Below, in pieces: positions 42,541 through 49,988 of a stretch of 64,000 nt of DNA. The stretch spans positions 496,001 to 560,000 of the forward strand of contig NZ_CBDCGN010000003.1 in assembly GCF_965216805.1 (NCBI RefSeq), read 5' to 3'. Under the pieces are notes generated by a model. The model was given only the letters and a program-made list of their open reading frames with translations. It was not told the origin of the DNA and made no database searches. The translations under genes were made by a program, and so were the position numbers. The stretch comes from Panacagrimonas sp965216805. Lineage in GTDB: Bacteria > Pseudomonadota > Gammaproteobacteria > Nevskiales > Nevskiaceae. The stretch's first letter is position 1. The number at the start of each line of letters is the position of its first letter.

Positions 42541-42862
42541 GGTGCAGAACGATGATCGGCGATTTGATCGCGGCTGGGGCGGGTCGACACCGCCGACGGG
42601 CGCCGAGCGTCATGTTGCGATGCAGCACCGCCCTCAGCGTTATTCACAATTCCCCACACAGCGGGCGGTGTAGCCATATTCGCCGTCATGGAACTGAAAG
42701 AATGCTGCAGCAATCCACGAACTTATTGTTATCAATAACAAAAAACGCGATGGGCACAATCTGGCCGGTGGGTAGAAATGGTAGAGCGGTCGGCAACTTA
42801 GGCGGTCGGCGCGCCGGTTTTGAACAAGCTTATCCCCAGGTTCTGGGGGCATTTCTGAATAA
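42541..42862. promoter_or_regulatory. AT-rich divergent intergenic region (thiD / secreted protein)
   Basis: These 322 bases lie between divergent genes. TTGTTAT-CA-ATAACAA (42726-42741) is a perfect inverted repeat in a local A/T-rich stretch of 42719-42747, likely an operator or promoter core. TTATTCACA (42650-42658) and TTATCCCCA (42830-42838) each resemble the DnaA box TTATCCACA with one mismatch. CCAG-GTTC-TGGG and similar small hairpins follow near 42836. No thiamine riboswitch core (CTGAGA) was found. Confidence 0.4.
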
Positions 42863-43813
42863 ATGATCCTCACCATGCGCTTACGTAAGCTAGTTAAAGT
42901 AATTACTGCGTTCATGTTCGGCGCTGGTCTGCCGGCCTTGGTGATCGCGGCGGACCCCGAGCCAAGCGCGTTGAGCCTGCAGGCGCGCGTGTCGCTGCCG
43001 GCGCTGCCGGAGCTCTCGGGACTGGCGGCATCGCGGCGACGACCCGGCCTGTGGTGGGCCCTCAACGACAGCGGCAATGCCCCGACGCTGGTCGCGCTCG
43101 ATCAACGGGGCCAGGTGCTGGGCAGCGTGCGGGTGCAGGGACAGATCAACCACGACTGGGAAGATTTAGCGTCTTTCGAAGACGAAGACGGCCGTTGGCT
43201 GCTCGTTGGCGACATCGGCGACAACTTCGGCCTGCGCGGCGAGATCCTGCTGATGCTGCTGCCCGAACCCGATCCGCAGGATCGGACGGTCACCCCTGCC
43301 CGTCTGCTGCGGGTGTCCTGGGAGGATGGCGCGCGCGATGCCGAGTCGCTTGCGGTCGACGTCGGCGCCCGGCGCGTGCTGCTGGCAGACAAGGGACGAC
43401 GGCCGGCGGGCTTGTATGCGGTGCCGCTGGACGGGCCCGGCCCCACCGCCACGGCGCGGCGCATCGCCGATTTTCCCGAGTTGGCGCCCGGTCCGCCGCC
43501 GCGAGCGCGGTCGATCGCCTCGATGCGCTGGCGCGGTACCCCCACCGCGATCGACCTTTCGCCCGACGGCCTGAGCCTGACCGTGCTGACGGCGGAGGGG
43601 CTGAGCCTGTTCCACCGCGCACCCGGGCAGCGCTGGGCCGAGGCGTTGCGCGAGCCTGCCAGCCACTGGGTGAGCATCTCGCGGCTGTCGGTCGCGGGCT
43701 ACGAAGCCGCGGCGTTCTCTGCCGACGCCAGATCGGTGCTGATCGGCAACGAGGGCGAAGAGATCCACCTGATGCGCTGGGCACTGCAGATGCCGGCCGG
43801 GCCCGCGCCTTGA
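42863..43813 (+). CDS. secreted beta-propeller-like protein
   Basis: The product has 316 residues with a signal peptide (MRLRKLVKVITAFMFGAGLPALVIA; an ATG at 42875 begins exactly at MRLRK). The mature protein has repeated beta-blade-like units such as LWWALNDSGNAPTLVALDQRG, HDWEDLASFEDEDGRWLLVGDIGDN and AIDLSPDGLSLTVLTAEGL. WEDLA and GDIGDN are shared with SdiA-regulated/esterase-like phytase-type propeller proteins. No catalytic residue set can be named. It ends near the PCu(A)C gene on the opposite strand (47 bp). Confidence 0.65.
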   Translation: MILTMRLRKLVKVITAFMFGAGLPALVIAADPEPSALSLQARVSLPALPELSGLAASRRRPGLWWALNDSGNAPTLVALDQRGQVLGSVRVQGQINHDWEDLASFEDEDGRWLLVGDIGDNFGLRGEILLMLLPEPDPQDRTVTPARLLRVSWEDGARDAESLAVDVGARRVLLADKGRRPAGLYAVPLDGPGPTATARRIADFPELAPGPPPRARSIASMRWRGTPTAIDLSPDGLSLTVLTAEGLSLFHRAPGQRWAEALREPASHWVSISRLSVAGYEAAAFSADARSVLIGNEGEEIHLMRWALQMPAGPAP

Positions 43814-43860
43814 TCACGCGCTGCGGCGTTTCCATCGCAGTCGGCGCGCCCGCGACATTT

Positions 43861-44316
43861 TCATGGTGCAGTGTCCTGCACCGGCAGGGTGGCGCTGACC
43901 TCGCGGCCGTCGGCCAGATGAAAGCGCAGCTGCACCGCATCGCCGGTGCGCAGGCGGCGCTGCAGATCGAACAGCATCACGTGCTTGCCGCCCGGCGCCA
44001 ACAGAACCTGCTCGCCGGGTGCCAGCGTCAGGCCGCCTGTCAGTTGGCGCATGCGCATCACGCCGTCCTGCATCTCCATATCGTGAATCTCCGCACGCCC
44101 CGCCACGTCCGCCGTGACCGTGGCGATCGTCAACGCTGCGCGGTCGGTGTTGCGCAGCCCGACGAAGCCGGCGGCCACTGCCGCGCCCGGAGGCGGCGTG
44201 CGCACCCAGGCATCCGACAGCAGCAGTGGAAGATTGCGGTCGGCACAGGCGCCCAGGAGCAGCATGGAAAACAGCAGGCTTTGCAGCAGAAAACGGCGAA
44301 CGCGGGAACGGAGCAT
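43861..44316 (-). CDS. PCu(A)C-family periplasmic copper chaperone lipoprotein
   Basis: The protein has 151 residues from the ATG at 44316: lipoprotein signal ending LLLGAC (Cys 24), then DAWVRTPPPGAAVAAGFVGLRN. The copper motif H(M)x10Mx21HxM is visible as EIHDMEMQDGVMRMR, followed by LAPGGKHVMLF. PCu(A)C proteins load Cu(I) into the CuA or CuB site of cytochrome c oxidase. An upstream ATG at 44349 would add 11 residues. It shares a 198-bp divergent promoter region with the next gene. Confidence 0.88.
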   Translation of the reverse strand: MLRSRVRRFLLQSLLFSMLLLGACADRNLPLLLSDAWVRTPPPGAAVAAGFVGLRNTDRAALTIATVTADVAGRAEIHDMEMQDGVMRMRQLTGGLTLAPGEQVLLAPGGKHVMLFDLQRRLRTGDAVQLRFHLADGREVSATLPVQDTAP

Positions 44317-44345
44317 GAGCTGACGGGGGACGGATCGGAACGAAA

Positions 44346-44466
44346 GCATCGCAGATGCCCGGCCCTGGAGTCAGCCGCCGAGCCGGCGTGACACCGGTCA
44401 CGCTGCGATGATCGCCTCCCCGGTTTATGTGAGGTCTGCGCCGCCGTCTGCGTCTTAGCATCGCAG
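44346..44466. promoter_or_regulatory. repeated CATCGCAG motif and palindrome in a divergent promoter
   Basis: GCATCGCAG occurs at 44346-44354 and 44458-44466, and its inverse CTGCGATG is at 44403-44410. Between them GCGTGAC-ACCG-GTCACGC (44386-44403) is a perfect 7-bp inverted repeat with a 4-bp centre. The region separates the PCu(A)C gene from the secreted protein at 44515. This density of repeated half-sites suggests a protein-binding control region; the regulator is unknown. Confidence 0.5.
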
Positions 44467-44514
44467 CCGACGGTCATTCCGTCCTGGAGTGGCCATGGCG
44501 ATGGAGAGGTGCCC

Positions 44515-45294
44515 GTGAATCGACCTGTCGAACCGACACGCAGGCGCGCAATCCGCGCGATCCTGGCGACCTTTGCACTGCTGTGCGCGACGCCGGCGTT
44601 GCCGGCGGCACTCGACGGCGACTACCACGCGGTCGTCGACGGCGTGGCGACCGTGCTGACATTGCGCACCGACGGCGACGAGGTCTCCGGAGACTACCGC
44701 GAGGGCGACCTGCGTTTCGACGTGCGCGGCCGCTTCGATGGCCAGCGGCTGGATGCCCGCCTGCTGGATGCGGCGCTCGGCTTGCCGCTGGCCAGAATTA
44801 CCGGCGGATTTGGCGGCACCCACCTGGACTTGAGCATCGCCGCCAGCCATCCGCTGACCGGCGCCAGCCAGACGCGGCAGGCCCGATTCACGCGCGCCGG
44901 CAGCGCAGGTGAAACACCGTCTCCGTCGCCGCCAGCAACGGCGGCTGGCGGTGGTGACCTCGACCCGGCCATCGTCGGCACCTGGGTGCACGAAACCCAG
45001 ATCAACAGCGGCGGTCGGGATTTCGCCGGCTTCGCCACCGTGCGCACCCTGGAATTGGGTGCCGACGGCCAGGTGCGGCAGTGGGTGCAATCGGCCGGTG
45101 GCGGCAGCGACTGGAGCTACGGCTCCGGCGGCCCGGAGCTGGAGTTGCAGGGACAGTGGTATGCCGACGGCGGCATCGTCTACGTGCGGCTGCAGGGACA
45201 GGCGCAATTCGCCGCGGCTACCCGCTACCGGCTGGTCGGCGCCTACCTCGTGACCGAGAACGTCGACGGGCGCATCAACTGGCGGCGGCGCTGA
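44515..45294 (+). CDS. secreted two-module beta-rich protein of unknown function
   Basis: The product has 259 residues from GTG 44515 (GAGAGG five bases upstream). A signal peptide (about 1-32, ending ALPAA) is followed by a beta-rich module LDGDYHAVVDGVATVLTLRTDGDEVSGDYREG. A Ser/Pro-rich linker (ETPSPSPPATAAGGG, about 138-152) leads to a second module containing IVGTWVHETQINSGG, LELGADGQVRQW and NVDGRINWRRR. Both modules look like small lipocalin or DUF-type barrels that begin G-x-W or G-D-Y. Function unknown. Confidence 0.6.
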   Translation: MNRPVEPTRRRAIRAILATFALLCATPALPAALDGDYHAVVDGVATVLTLRTDGDEVSGDYREGDLRFDVRGRFDGQRLDARLLDAALGLPLARITGGFGGTHLDLSIAASHPLTGASQTRQARFTRAGSAGETPSPSPPATAAGGGDLDPAIVGTWVHETQINSGGRDFAGFATVRTLELGADGQVRQWVQSAGGGSDWSYGSGGPELELQGQWYADGGIVYVRLQGQAQFAAATRYRLVGAYLVTENVDGRINWRRR

Positions 45295-45299
45295 GCGGG

Positions 45300-46121
45300 C
45301 TAGAGCGCGTCCAGGGTGGCGGCACCCAGGCGGTTCATCTGCGCGCGGATCCAGGCGGCGCGGTTCTCCACGTAGCTCGATGGCCGTTCCACGCGGAAGC
45401 GCGCAGGGTTGGGCAGCACCGCCGCCAGCAGCGCCGCCTCGTGGTGGGTGAGCTGCGAGGCATGCTTGCGGAAGTAGGTCTGCGCGGCGGCTTCCACCCC
45501 GTACACGCCGGGGCCGAATTCAATCACGTTCAGGTACACCTCCAGCACGCGCCGCTTGGGCCACAGCAGCTCGATCAGCAAGGTGTAGCCGGTTTCCAGC
45601 CCCTTGCGGACCCAGCTGCGTTGCGGCCACAGGAACAGGTTCTTGGCCAGTTGCTGCGTGATGGTGCTGGCGCCGCGCGTGCGGCGGTTGTGGCGGTTGT
45701 GCTCAATGGCCTTGCCGATGGCCTCGAAATCCAGCCCGATGTGCTCGGCAAAGCGCTGGTCTTCGGCCGCGATCACCGCCAGCTTCGCCGCCGGCGAGAT
45801 CTGTTTCCACGACACCCACTGGTGACGCAGCGGCGGGCGCTCTTCCGCCGCGAACAGGTTATCGACTTGGTAGCGCAGCATGAAGCTGGACGTCCAGGCC
45901 GGCACCACCCGCAGCACCAGCACCGGCAGCACGCTCACGGCCAGCACCGCCAGCAGCGTCCAAAGCAGCAGGCGGCGACCCAGCGGGCGGCGGGAGGACA
46001 TGGAGTCGGTATCGGAGTGTTGCGGCTCGACGTACAGCTCGGGCAGATCGCCCGGTGAGCGGGTGTCGAGCGTAGGCGGTCGGCGGTCCACGGCGCGGGG
46101 TCCGTGCGGGCGTGGGGGCAT
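45300..46121 (-). CDS. mtgA: monofunctional biosynthetic peptidoglycan transglycosylase
   Basis: The product has 273 residues. The GT51 domain polymerises lipid II into glycan strands. EDQRFAEHIGLDFEAI holds the catalytic Glu. GASTITQQLAKNLFLWPQRS, WPKRRVLEVYLNVIEFGPGVYGVE and AAAQTYFRK complete the family motifs. One membrane helix (LLLWTLLAVLAVSVLPVLVL) anchors it. The ATG at 46121 has GAGGGG close upstream and adds a 40-residue proline-rich cytosolic extension. The ATG at 46001 (233 residues) would match usual family length. Confidence 0.92.
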   Translation of the reverse strand: MPPRPHGPRAVDRRPPTLDTRSPGDLPELYVEPQHSDTDSMSSRRPLGRRLLLWTLLAVLAVSVLPVLVLRVVPAWTSSFMLRYQVDNLFAAEERPPLRHQWVSWKQISPAAKLAVIAAEDQRFAEHIGLDFEAIGKAIEHNRHNRRTRGASTITQQLAKNLFLWPQRSWVRKGLETGYTLLIELLWPKRRVLEVYLNVIEFGPGVYGVEAAAQTYFRKHASQLTHHEAALLAAVLPNPARFRVERPSSYVENRAAWIRAQMNRLGAATLDAL

Positions 46122-46129
46122 TTTACCCC

Positions 46130-46771
46130 TCAGCGCGTGCGATCGTCCGGCAGCTGGAACACCGGCAGGCTCAGGCCGAAAGCGATGGCGGCCAGGCGCA
46201 GGGCGGCAATGGTGAACATGCCAACGCCCATCGCCACGTCACGGTCCAGGTCCGCAGCGAACAGTCGCAGCAGCACGAACAGCGCGCAGCCGGCGATGGC
46301 TGCGGTCGCGTAGATATGGCCTTTGCGCAGGATCAGCGGAATCTCGTTGCACAGCACGTCGCGCAGCATGCCGCCGACCACGCCGGTGATGGTGCCCATC
46401 ATCACCGCCACCAGACCGTGACACCCTGCGGCCAGTGCGATCTGCGCGCCGGAGATGCTGAACAGGGCCAGCCCCAGCGCATCGGCCGCCTGTAGAAATT
46501 TTTCCGGTGGCCGGGCCAGCCGCACATAGGGAATGGTGAGCAAAGCGGCGGCCAGGATCACCATCAGGAATTGCGGCTGCTGCACCCAGAACACCGGACG
46601 GTCCAGCAGCAGATCGCGCAGGGTGCCGCCGCCGGTGGCGGTGACGGTGGCGATGACCACCACGCCAAGCAGGTCCAGCGACTTGCGTCCCGCCGCCAGC
46701 GCGCCGGACACCGCGAAGACGGCCACGCCGGCCAGTTGCACGGTCGCCATCAGGGACAGGCTGGAGATCAT
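46130..46771 (-). CDS. trimeric intracellular cation channel / UPF0126 family membrane protein
   Basis: The product has 213 residues with about seven membrane helices. Two repeats each contain a glycine-rich kink helix: VVVIATVTATGGGTLRDLLL and MMGTITGVVGGMLRDVLCNE. GGG-x-x-RD is the hallmark of the UPF0126/TRIC family, to which YadS and YicG belong; some have been proposed as glycine channels. The symmetry of the halves is clear. It overlaps the LysR gene by four bases and so is its co-transcribed partner. Confidence 0.9.
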   Translation of the reverse strand: MISSLSLMATVQLAGVAVFAVSGALAAGRKSLDLLGVVVIATVTATGGGTLRDLLLDRPVFWVQQPQFLMVILAAALLTIPYVRLARPPEKFLQAADALGLALFSISGAQIALAAGCHGLVAVMMGTITGVVGGMLRDVLCNEIPLILRKGHIYATAAIAGCALFVLLRLFAADLDRDVAMGVGMFTIAALRLAAIAFGLSLPVFQLPDDRTR

Positions 46772-47670
46772 GTGCCGGGATTGTGCGGCGCTGCGCCGCT
46801 GAGCAGCGGCGCCATCGCCTGCAGCCGGTGGCCGAAGAACTGCAGGCAGGCGCGGATGCGCGCGCTCTTGCGCAGGTCCGGGTGGGTCAGGATCCACAAT
46901 TCGATGTCGGCCTCGACGTGGGTGTCCGGCAGGCGCACCAGGCGCGGGTTGGCGTCCGCCGAAAAGCACGGCAGCGCGCCGCAGCCCAGGCCCGCCAGCA
47001 CCGCCGCGGTAGCCGCGCCGATGGAGTCGAAGCGCAGCATCTGGCGCGACTCCGGCACCCGCTCGGCCAGCCACAGGGCCTGGCGCACCCTTGCCATCGG
47101 GCCTTCGAAGCCGATCCATTCGTACTGGTCCAGTGGCCGGTCGCGACCCGCGCGTTCCAGGTACCCGGCGGTGGCGTAGGACGCAAAGCCGATGGTACCG
47201 ACACTACGGCCGACCAGATTCGGCGGTGGCGCTGCGGTGACCCGGATTGCCACGTCGGCGTCGCGCCGGGTCAGGTCCACCACCTGATTGTTGGCGGAGA
47301 TCGCCAGGGTGACGCCGGGGTAGCGCTGGCGGAATTCGGCCAGCAGCGATGGCAACAGGTATTGCGCCACCGCCTCGCTGGTGCTCAGGCGGATGTGGCC
47401 CTCAAGCTTGAGGTCGGTGCCGCGCACCCGGCGTTCCACACCCATCGCTTCGGCCTCCATGCGTTCGGCGGCCTCGGCCAGCGCCTCGCCGGCGTCGGTC
47501 AGGCGATAGCCGCTGCGCTGGCGCTCGAACAGGCGCACTTCGAGCTGGGTTTCCAGCGTCTCCAGGCGGCGATACACGCTGGACGGGTTGACCTTCAGCA
47601 GCCGCGCGGCCGCCGCCAGGCCCTCACCGCGGGCGATGGCGAGCACGTAGCGCAGGTCGTCCCAGTCCAT
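46768..47670 (-). CDS. LysR family transcriptional regulator
   Basis: The product has 300 residues. The winged HTH at 1-65 contains DLRYVLAIARGEGLAAAARLLKVNPSSVYRRLETLE and LFERQRSGYRLTDAG. The C-terminal periplasmic-binding-protein-like effector domain has LSTSEAVAQYLLPSLLAEF and GVTLAISANNQVVDLTRRDADVAIR. The first helix WDDLRYVLAIA places it with the small CrgA/DsdC-like branch that acts on a divergent gene. The divergent gene starts at 47812. It shares a transcript with the TRIC-family gene. Confidence 0.92.
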   Translation of the reverse strand: MDWDDLRYVLAIARGEGLAAAARLLKVNPSSVYRRLETLETQLEVRLFERQRSGYRLTDAGEALAEAAERMEAEAMGVERRVRGTDLKLEGHIRLSTSEAVAQYLLPSLLAEFRQRYPGVTLAISANNQVVDLTRRDADVAIRVTAAPPPNLVGRSVGTIGFASYATAGYLERAGRDRPLDQYEWIGFEGPMARVRQALWLAERVPESRQMLRFDSIGAATAAVLAGLGCGALPCFSADANPRLVRLPDTHVEADIELWILTHPDLRKSARIRACLQFFGHRLQAMAPLLSGAAPHNPGT

Positions 47671-47691
47671 GTCGCCAGCCTGGGGTTAATC

Positions 47692-47705
47692 TTGCAAAAA
47701 CGCAA
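47692..47705. promoter_or_regulatory. LysR-type binding site in the divergon
   Basis: TTGC-AAAAAC-GCAA is a perfect 4-bp inverted repeat with a six-base centre, matching the T-N11-A LysR box. It lies 22 bases upstream of the LysR start codon in the only A/T-rich stretch (47688-47735) between the LysR gene and the divergent gene at 47812, so it is the best candidate for the regulator's recognition site. Confidence 0.55.
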
Positions 47706-47811
47706 ACTGAAAATTCAAAAATATGGAGTTTTATTGCGCAGGCGTCGAGCGCAATCTGTCTCCCATGACGCGACGGGATGTTCCCGCCACGCGAAAACTC
47801 AGGAGTACACC

Positions 47812-48273
47812 ATGTCCCTCTTTGCCCCCCTAGCCGCCAACAACCGCAACGACGAGCGCGCGATCAGCCCCGGCATTCTCGGTGCCACCGGACTCAGCCG
47901 CAGCGTGCTGGCCGACCTCTTCCGCCACGATGGACTGTTCGGCGCCGACTCCGCCCTCGGCGACGCCGAGCAGGCGGTGGTGCAGGCCCGCCTGGGCCCG
48001 GTGCCCGGACTGCCCGGCCGGCCAGTCCTGGCGCCGACCGACGCCCGCCTGCTGGCACTGGCCGCGTACACCGACGCGGTGGTGGCCCGTCAGGGCGTGG
48101 CCCGGGCCCAGGAGGCCGCGCAGTTGAAGCAGGCGGGGTTCAGTCCGGCTGCGGTGTCCGAGGTCGGTCAGATCGTGCGCAACGTGCGGGACGTGTTTGG
48201 CCTACGCGTCCAGCCGCGGTCCGATGCGCGCCTGGATACGCTGAGCTCTTCGGCACTGGCGCAGGCGGCGTGA
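47812..48273 (+). CDS. hypothetical protein, 153 aa, divergent from the LysR gene
   Basis: The product has 153 residues from an ATG preceded by AGGAG. It begins MSLFAPLAANNRNDERAISP. The segment TDARLLALAAYTDAVVARQ, then LKQAGFSPAAVSEVGQIVRNVRDVF, resembles the second half of an AhpD/carboxymuconolactone-decarboxylase-like domain (the A-x-Y...GFS...V pattern). However, no CxxC or His catalytic pair is visible, so similarity is weak. As the divergent neighbour of a LysR gene, it is the likely regulated target. Function unknown. Confidence 0.6.
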   Translation: MSLFAPLAANNRNDERAISPGILGATGLSRSVLADLFRHDGLFGADSALGDAEQAVVQARLGPVPGLPGRPVLAPTDARLLALAAYTDAVVARQGVARAQEAAQLKQAGFSPAAVSEVGQIVRNVRDVFGLRVQPRSDARLDTLSSSALAQAA

Positions 48274-48379
48274 TGGTGCAGGGCGCGCCCAGGCACGCCG
48301 AGCCAGGGTGCCCGGGCCCGCCGACTGCGATACCGTCCGGATCGCAGCGCCCCAGCGGCGCGCCGCGAGCCGAGCGCAC

Positions 48380-48898
48380 ATGCATCCCCAACAGGTACAG
48401 GATCTCGCCGCATACAACCGTTGGATGAACCAGCGGCTGTACGCGGTGTGCAGTGAGCTGACCGACGCCGAGCGGCGGCAGGATCGCGGTGCGTTCTTCA
48501 AATCCATCCACGGCACGCTCAATCACCTGTTGCTGGCCGACCGGATCTGGCTCGGGCGTTTTGTCGACACGCCGTTTCCGGCAGATCGCCTGGATCGCGA
48601 GCTGTACGCCGATTTCGCGGACCTGCGGCGCGAGCGCGAAATTACCGACCGCGACCTGGTCGACTGGGCGGCCACGCTGACCGAGGCGAAGCTGGCCGGC
48701 GTGCTCCGCTACACCGGCGTGTCCAGTCCGCTGCCACGTCGCTACGAGATGTGGCTGGCGGTGACCCACCTGTTCAACCACCAGACCCACCACCGCGGTC
48801 AGTTGACGGTGCTGCTGAACCAGTGCGGCAAGGACTACGGCGTCACCGACCTTGTGCAGTTGCCGGCGGTGGTGCAGCGCAATGCCGTCGACGTGTGA
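48380..48898 (+). CDS. DinB family protein
   Basis: The product has 172 residues. It is a four-helix bundle protein of the DinB/YfiT superfamily with three metal-binding His: SIHGTLNHLLLADRIWLGRF (the HxxxH-like first pair), then LFNHQTHHRGQLTVLL (the conserved HxxxHRGQ motif). Family enzymes include metal-dependent thiol S-transferases using mycothiol, bacillithiol or glutathione. The start at ATG 48380 removes a non-conserved leader; an in-frame ATG at 48308 exists. The GNAT gene follows 34 bp on. Confidence 0.88.
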   Translation: MHPQQVQDLAAYNRWMNQRLYAVCSELTDAERRQDRGAFFKSIHGTLNHLLLADRIWLGRFVDTPFPADRLDRELYADFADLRREREITDRDLVDWAATLTEAKLAGVLRYTGVSSPLPRRYEMWLAVTHLFNHQTHHRGQLTVLLNQCGKDYGVTDLVQLPAVVQRNAVDV

Positions 48899-48932
48899 GC
48901 AAGCGGTGGTTCGATCAGTGCAGAGGTCAACC

Positions 48933-49394
48933 GTGCGCGTGACGGCGGAGTCTCCCGGGCAAGCCGAGGTGCTGGCGCTGATCGAGGCGCTCGACGCCTA
49001 TCAGCAACCCCTGTACCCACCCGAGAGTCACCACGGGATCGACGTCGCCGCGCTGTCCCGGCCCGGCGTCATCTTCGCGGTGGCGCGCGACGATGCAGCG
49101 ATTGCGGTCGGCTGCGGCGCGCTGGTCATCGAAGCCGGTTTCGACGAGATCAAGCGCATGTACGTGCAACCGCAGTATCGCGGACAGGGCGTCGCCCAGC
49201 AGATCCTGGACTTTCTCGAAGCGCAGGCGCGGGCGCGGGACTGTCTGGAGCTGCGGCTGGAAACTGGCGTGCTGCAAGCGGCCGCGCTGGCGTTCTATCG
49301 CCGCGCAGGATTTGCCGACTGCCCGCCATTCGGCGCGTACCGGCCGGATCCGAACAGTGTGTTCATGCGCAAAGCGCTGGTCCGACCGGGATAA
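48933..49394 (+). CDS. GNAT family N-acetyltransferase
   Basis: The product has 153 residues. Acetyl-CoA binding motif A is IKRMYVQPQYRGQGVAQQILDFLE, with Q-Y-R-G-Q-G-V-A giving the pyrophosphate loop. ALAFYRRAGFADCPPFGAYR is the C-terminal motif. The GTG at 48933 has AGAGG seven bases upstream. The acceptor substrate cannot be told; the overall form resembles small-molecule or antibiotic-like GNATs. It is in the same direction as the DinB gene. Confidence 0.85.
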   Translation: MRVTAESPGQAEVLALIEALDAYQQPLYPPESHHGIDVAALSRPGVIFAVARDDAAIAVGCGALVIEAGFDEIKRMYVQPQYRGQGVAQQILDFLEAQARARDCLELRLETGVLQAAALAFYRRAGFADCPPFGAYRPDPNSVFMRKALVRPG

Positions 49395-49494
49395 CCTCCT
49401 GCTTCCAGGAGCGGCAATCACGACAAGGCGGGTCGATCCACCCGCGACTTGGCCGATAGAATGTCGTCTACGTTCGGGACGGCTCGGGCACTCG

Positions 49495-49893
49495 CTTTTC
49501 AGCGTCGGGGAGCAGGAATTCTGCCGCGTGGCAGAAGGTCATCCGAGAGTGCGGGCCTACGTCAAAAACCACAGCCTCGGCCTCGACGTGCCCTATCGCT
49601 ACGGCTCAGAGATGCGCATCTACCGGCCCGACTTCATCGTGCTGGTGGACGATGGCCACGGCGAGGCCGATCCGCTGCACCTGATCGTCGAGATCAAGGG
49701 CTACCGGCGCGAGGACGCCAAGGACAAGAAGTCCACGATGGAGAACGACTGGGTGCCCGGCGTGAACAACCTCCAGCATTACGGGCGTTGGGCTTTTGCC
49801 GAGTTCACCGACATCTACCAGATGGACGCCGACTTCAAGGCCAAGGTCGCCTCGGAGTTCGAGCGCATGCTGGCTGCCGCGTGCGCGCCCTGA
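49495..49893 (+). pseudogene. C-terminal remnant of a type III restriction enzyme Res subunit
   Basis: In one frame the window reads EQEFCRVAEGHPRVRAYVKN, then YRYGSEMRIYRPDFIVLV, LHLIVEIKGYRREDAKDK and WVPGVNNLQHYGRWAFAEF. This is the end of the Res subunit, which carries the endonuclease core (PD...EIK, a PD-(D/E)xK site). Only about 130 of the usual 900-plus residues remain. There is no start codon that would give a sensible N-terminus, no upstream helicase domain, and no mod gene. This is a relic. Confidence 0.8.
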
Positions 49894-49903
49894 CCCGTCC
49901 GGC

Positions 49904-49957
49904 TCTATACATGACGGGCACGATATGAATAGAAAAGTGCCATTATCTATACATGAC
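49904..49957. promoter_or_regulatory. paired 12-bp direct repeats upstream of the Fic gene
   Basis: TCTATACATGAC occurs exactly at 49904-49915 and 49946-49957, 42 bp apart (four helical turns). Between them GGCAC (49917-49921) and GTGCC (49937-49941) form an inverted pair. The region, A/T-rich in a GC-rich genome, lies 32-85 bases upstream of the Fic start codon and looks like an operator/promoter for it. Confidence 0.65.
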
Positions 49958-49988
49958 AAGCATCCGTAATTAAGGGAGGTTGCCTTCA

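Noticed and set aside
42650..42838. Two near-DnaA boxes as a replication origin
   Set aside because: Only two single-mismatch boxes 180 bp apart, no dnaA/dnaN/gyrB or parAB neighbours and no long AT-rich unwinding region.
42770..42845. tRNA-like sequence (GGTAGAGCGG and a T-arm-like GGTTTTGAAC)
   Set aside because: The parts do not fold into a cloverleaf: no acceptor stem and no anticodon arm of correct spacing.
49904..49957. Start of a CRISPR array or iteron set
   Set aside because: Only two repeat units; no further copies with constant spacing and no cas or rep gene nearby.
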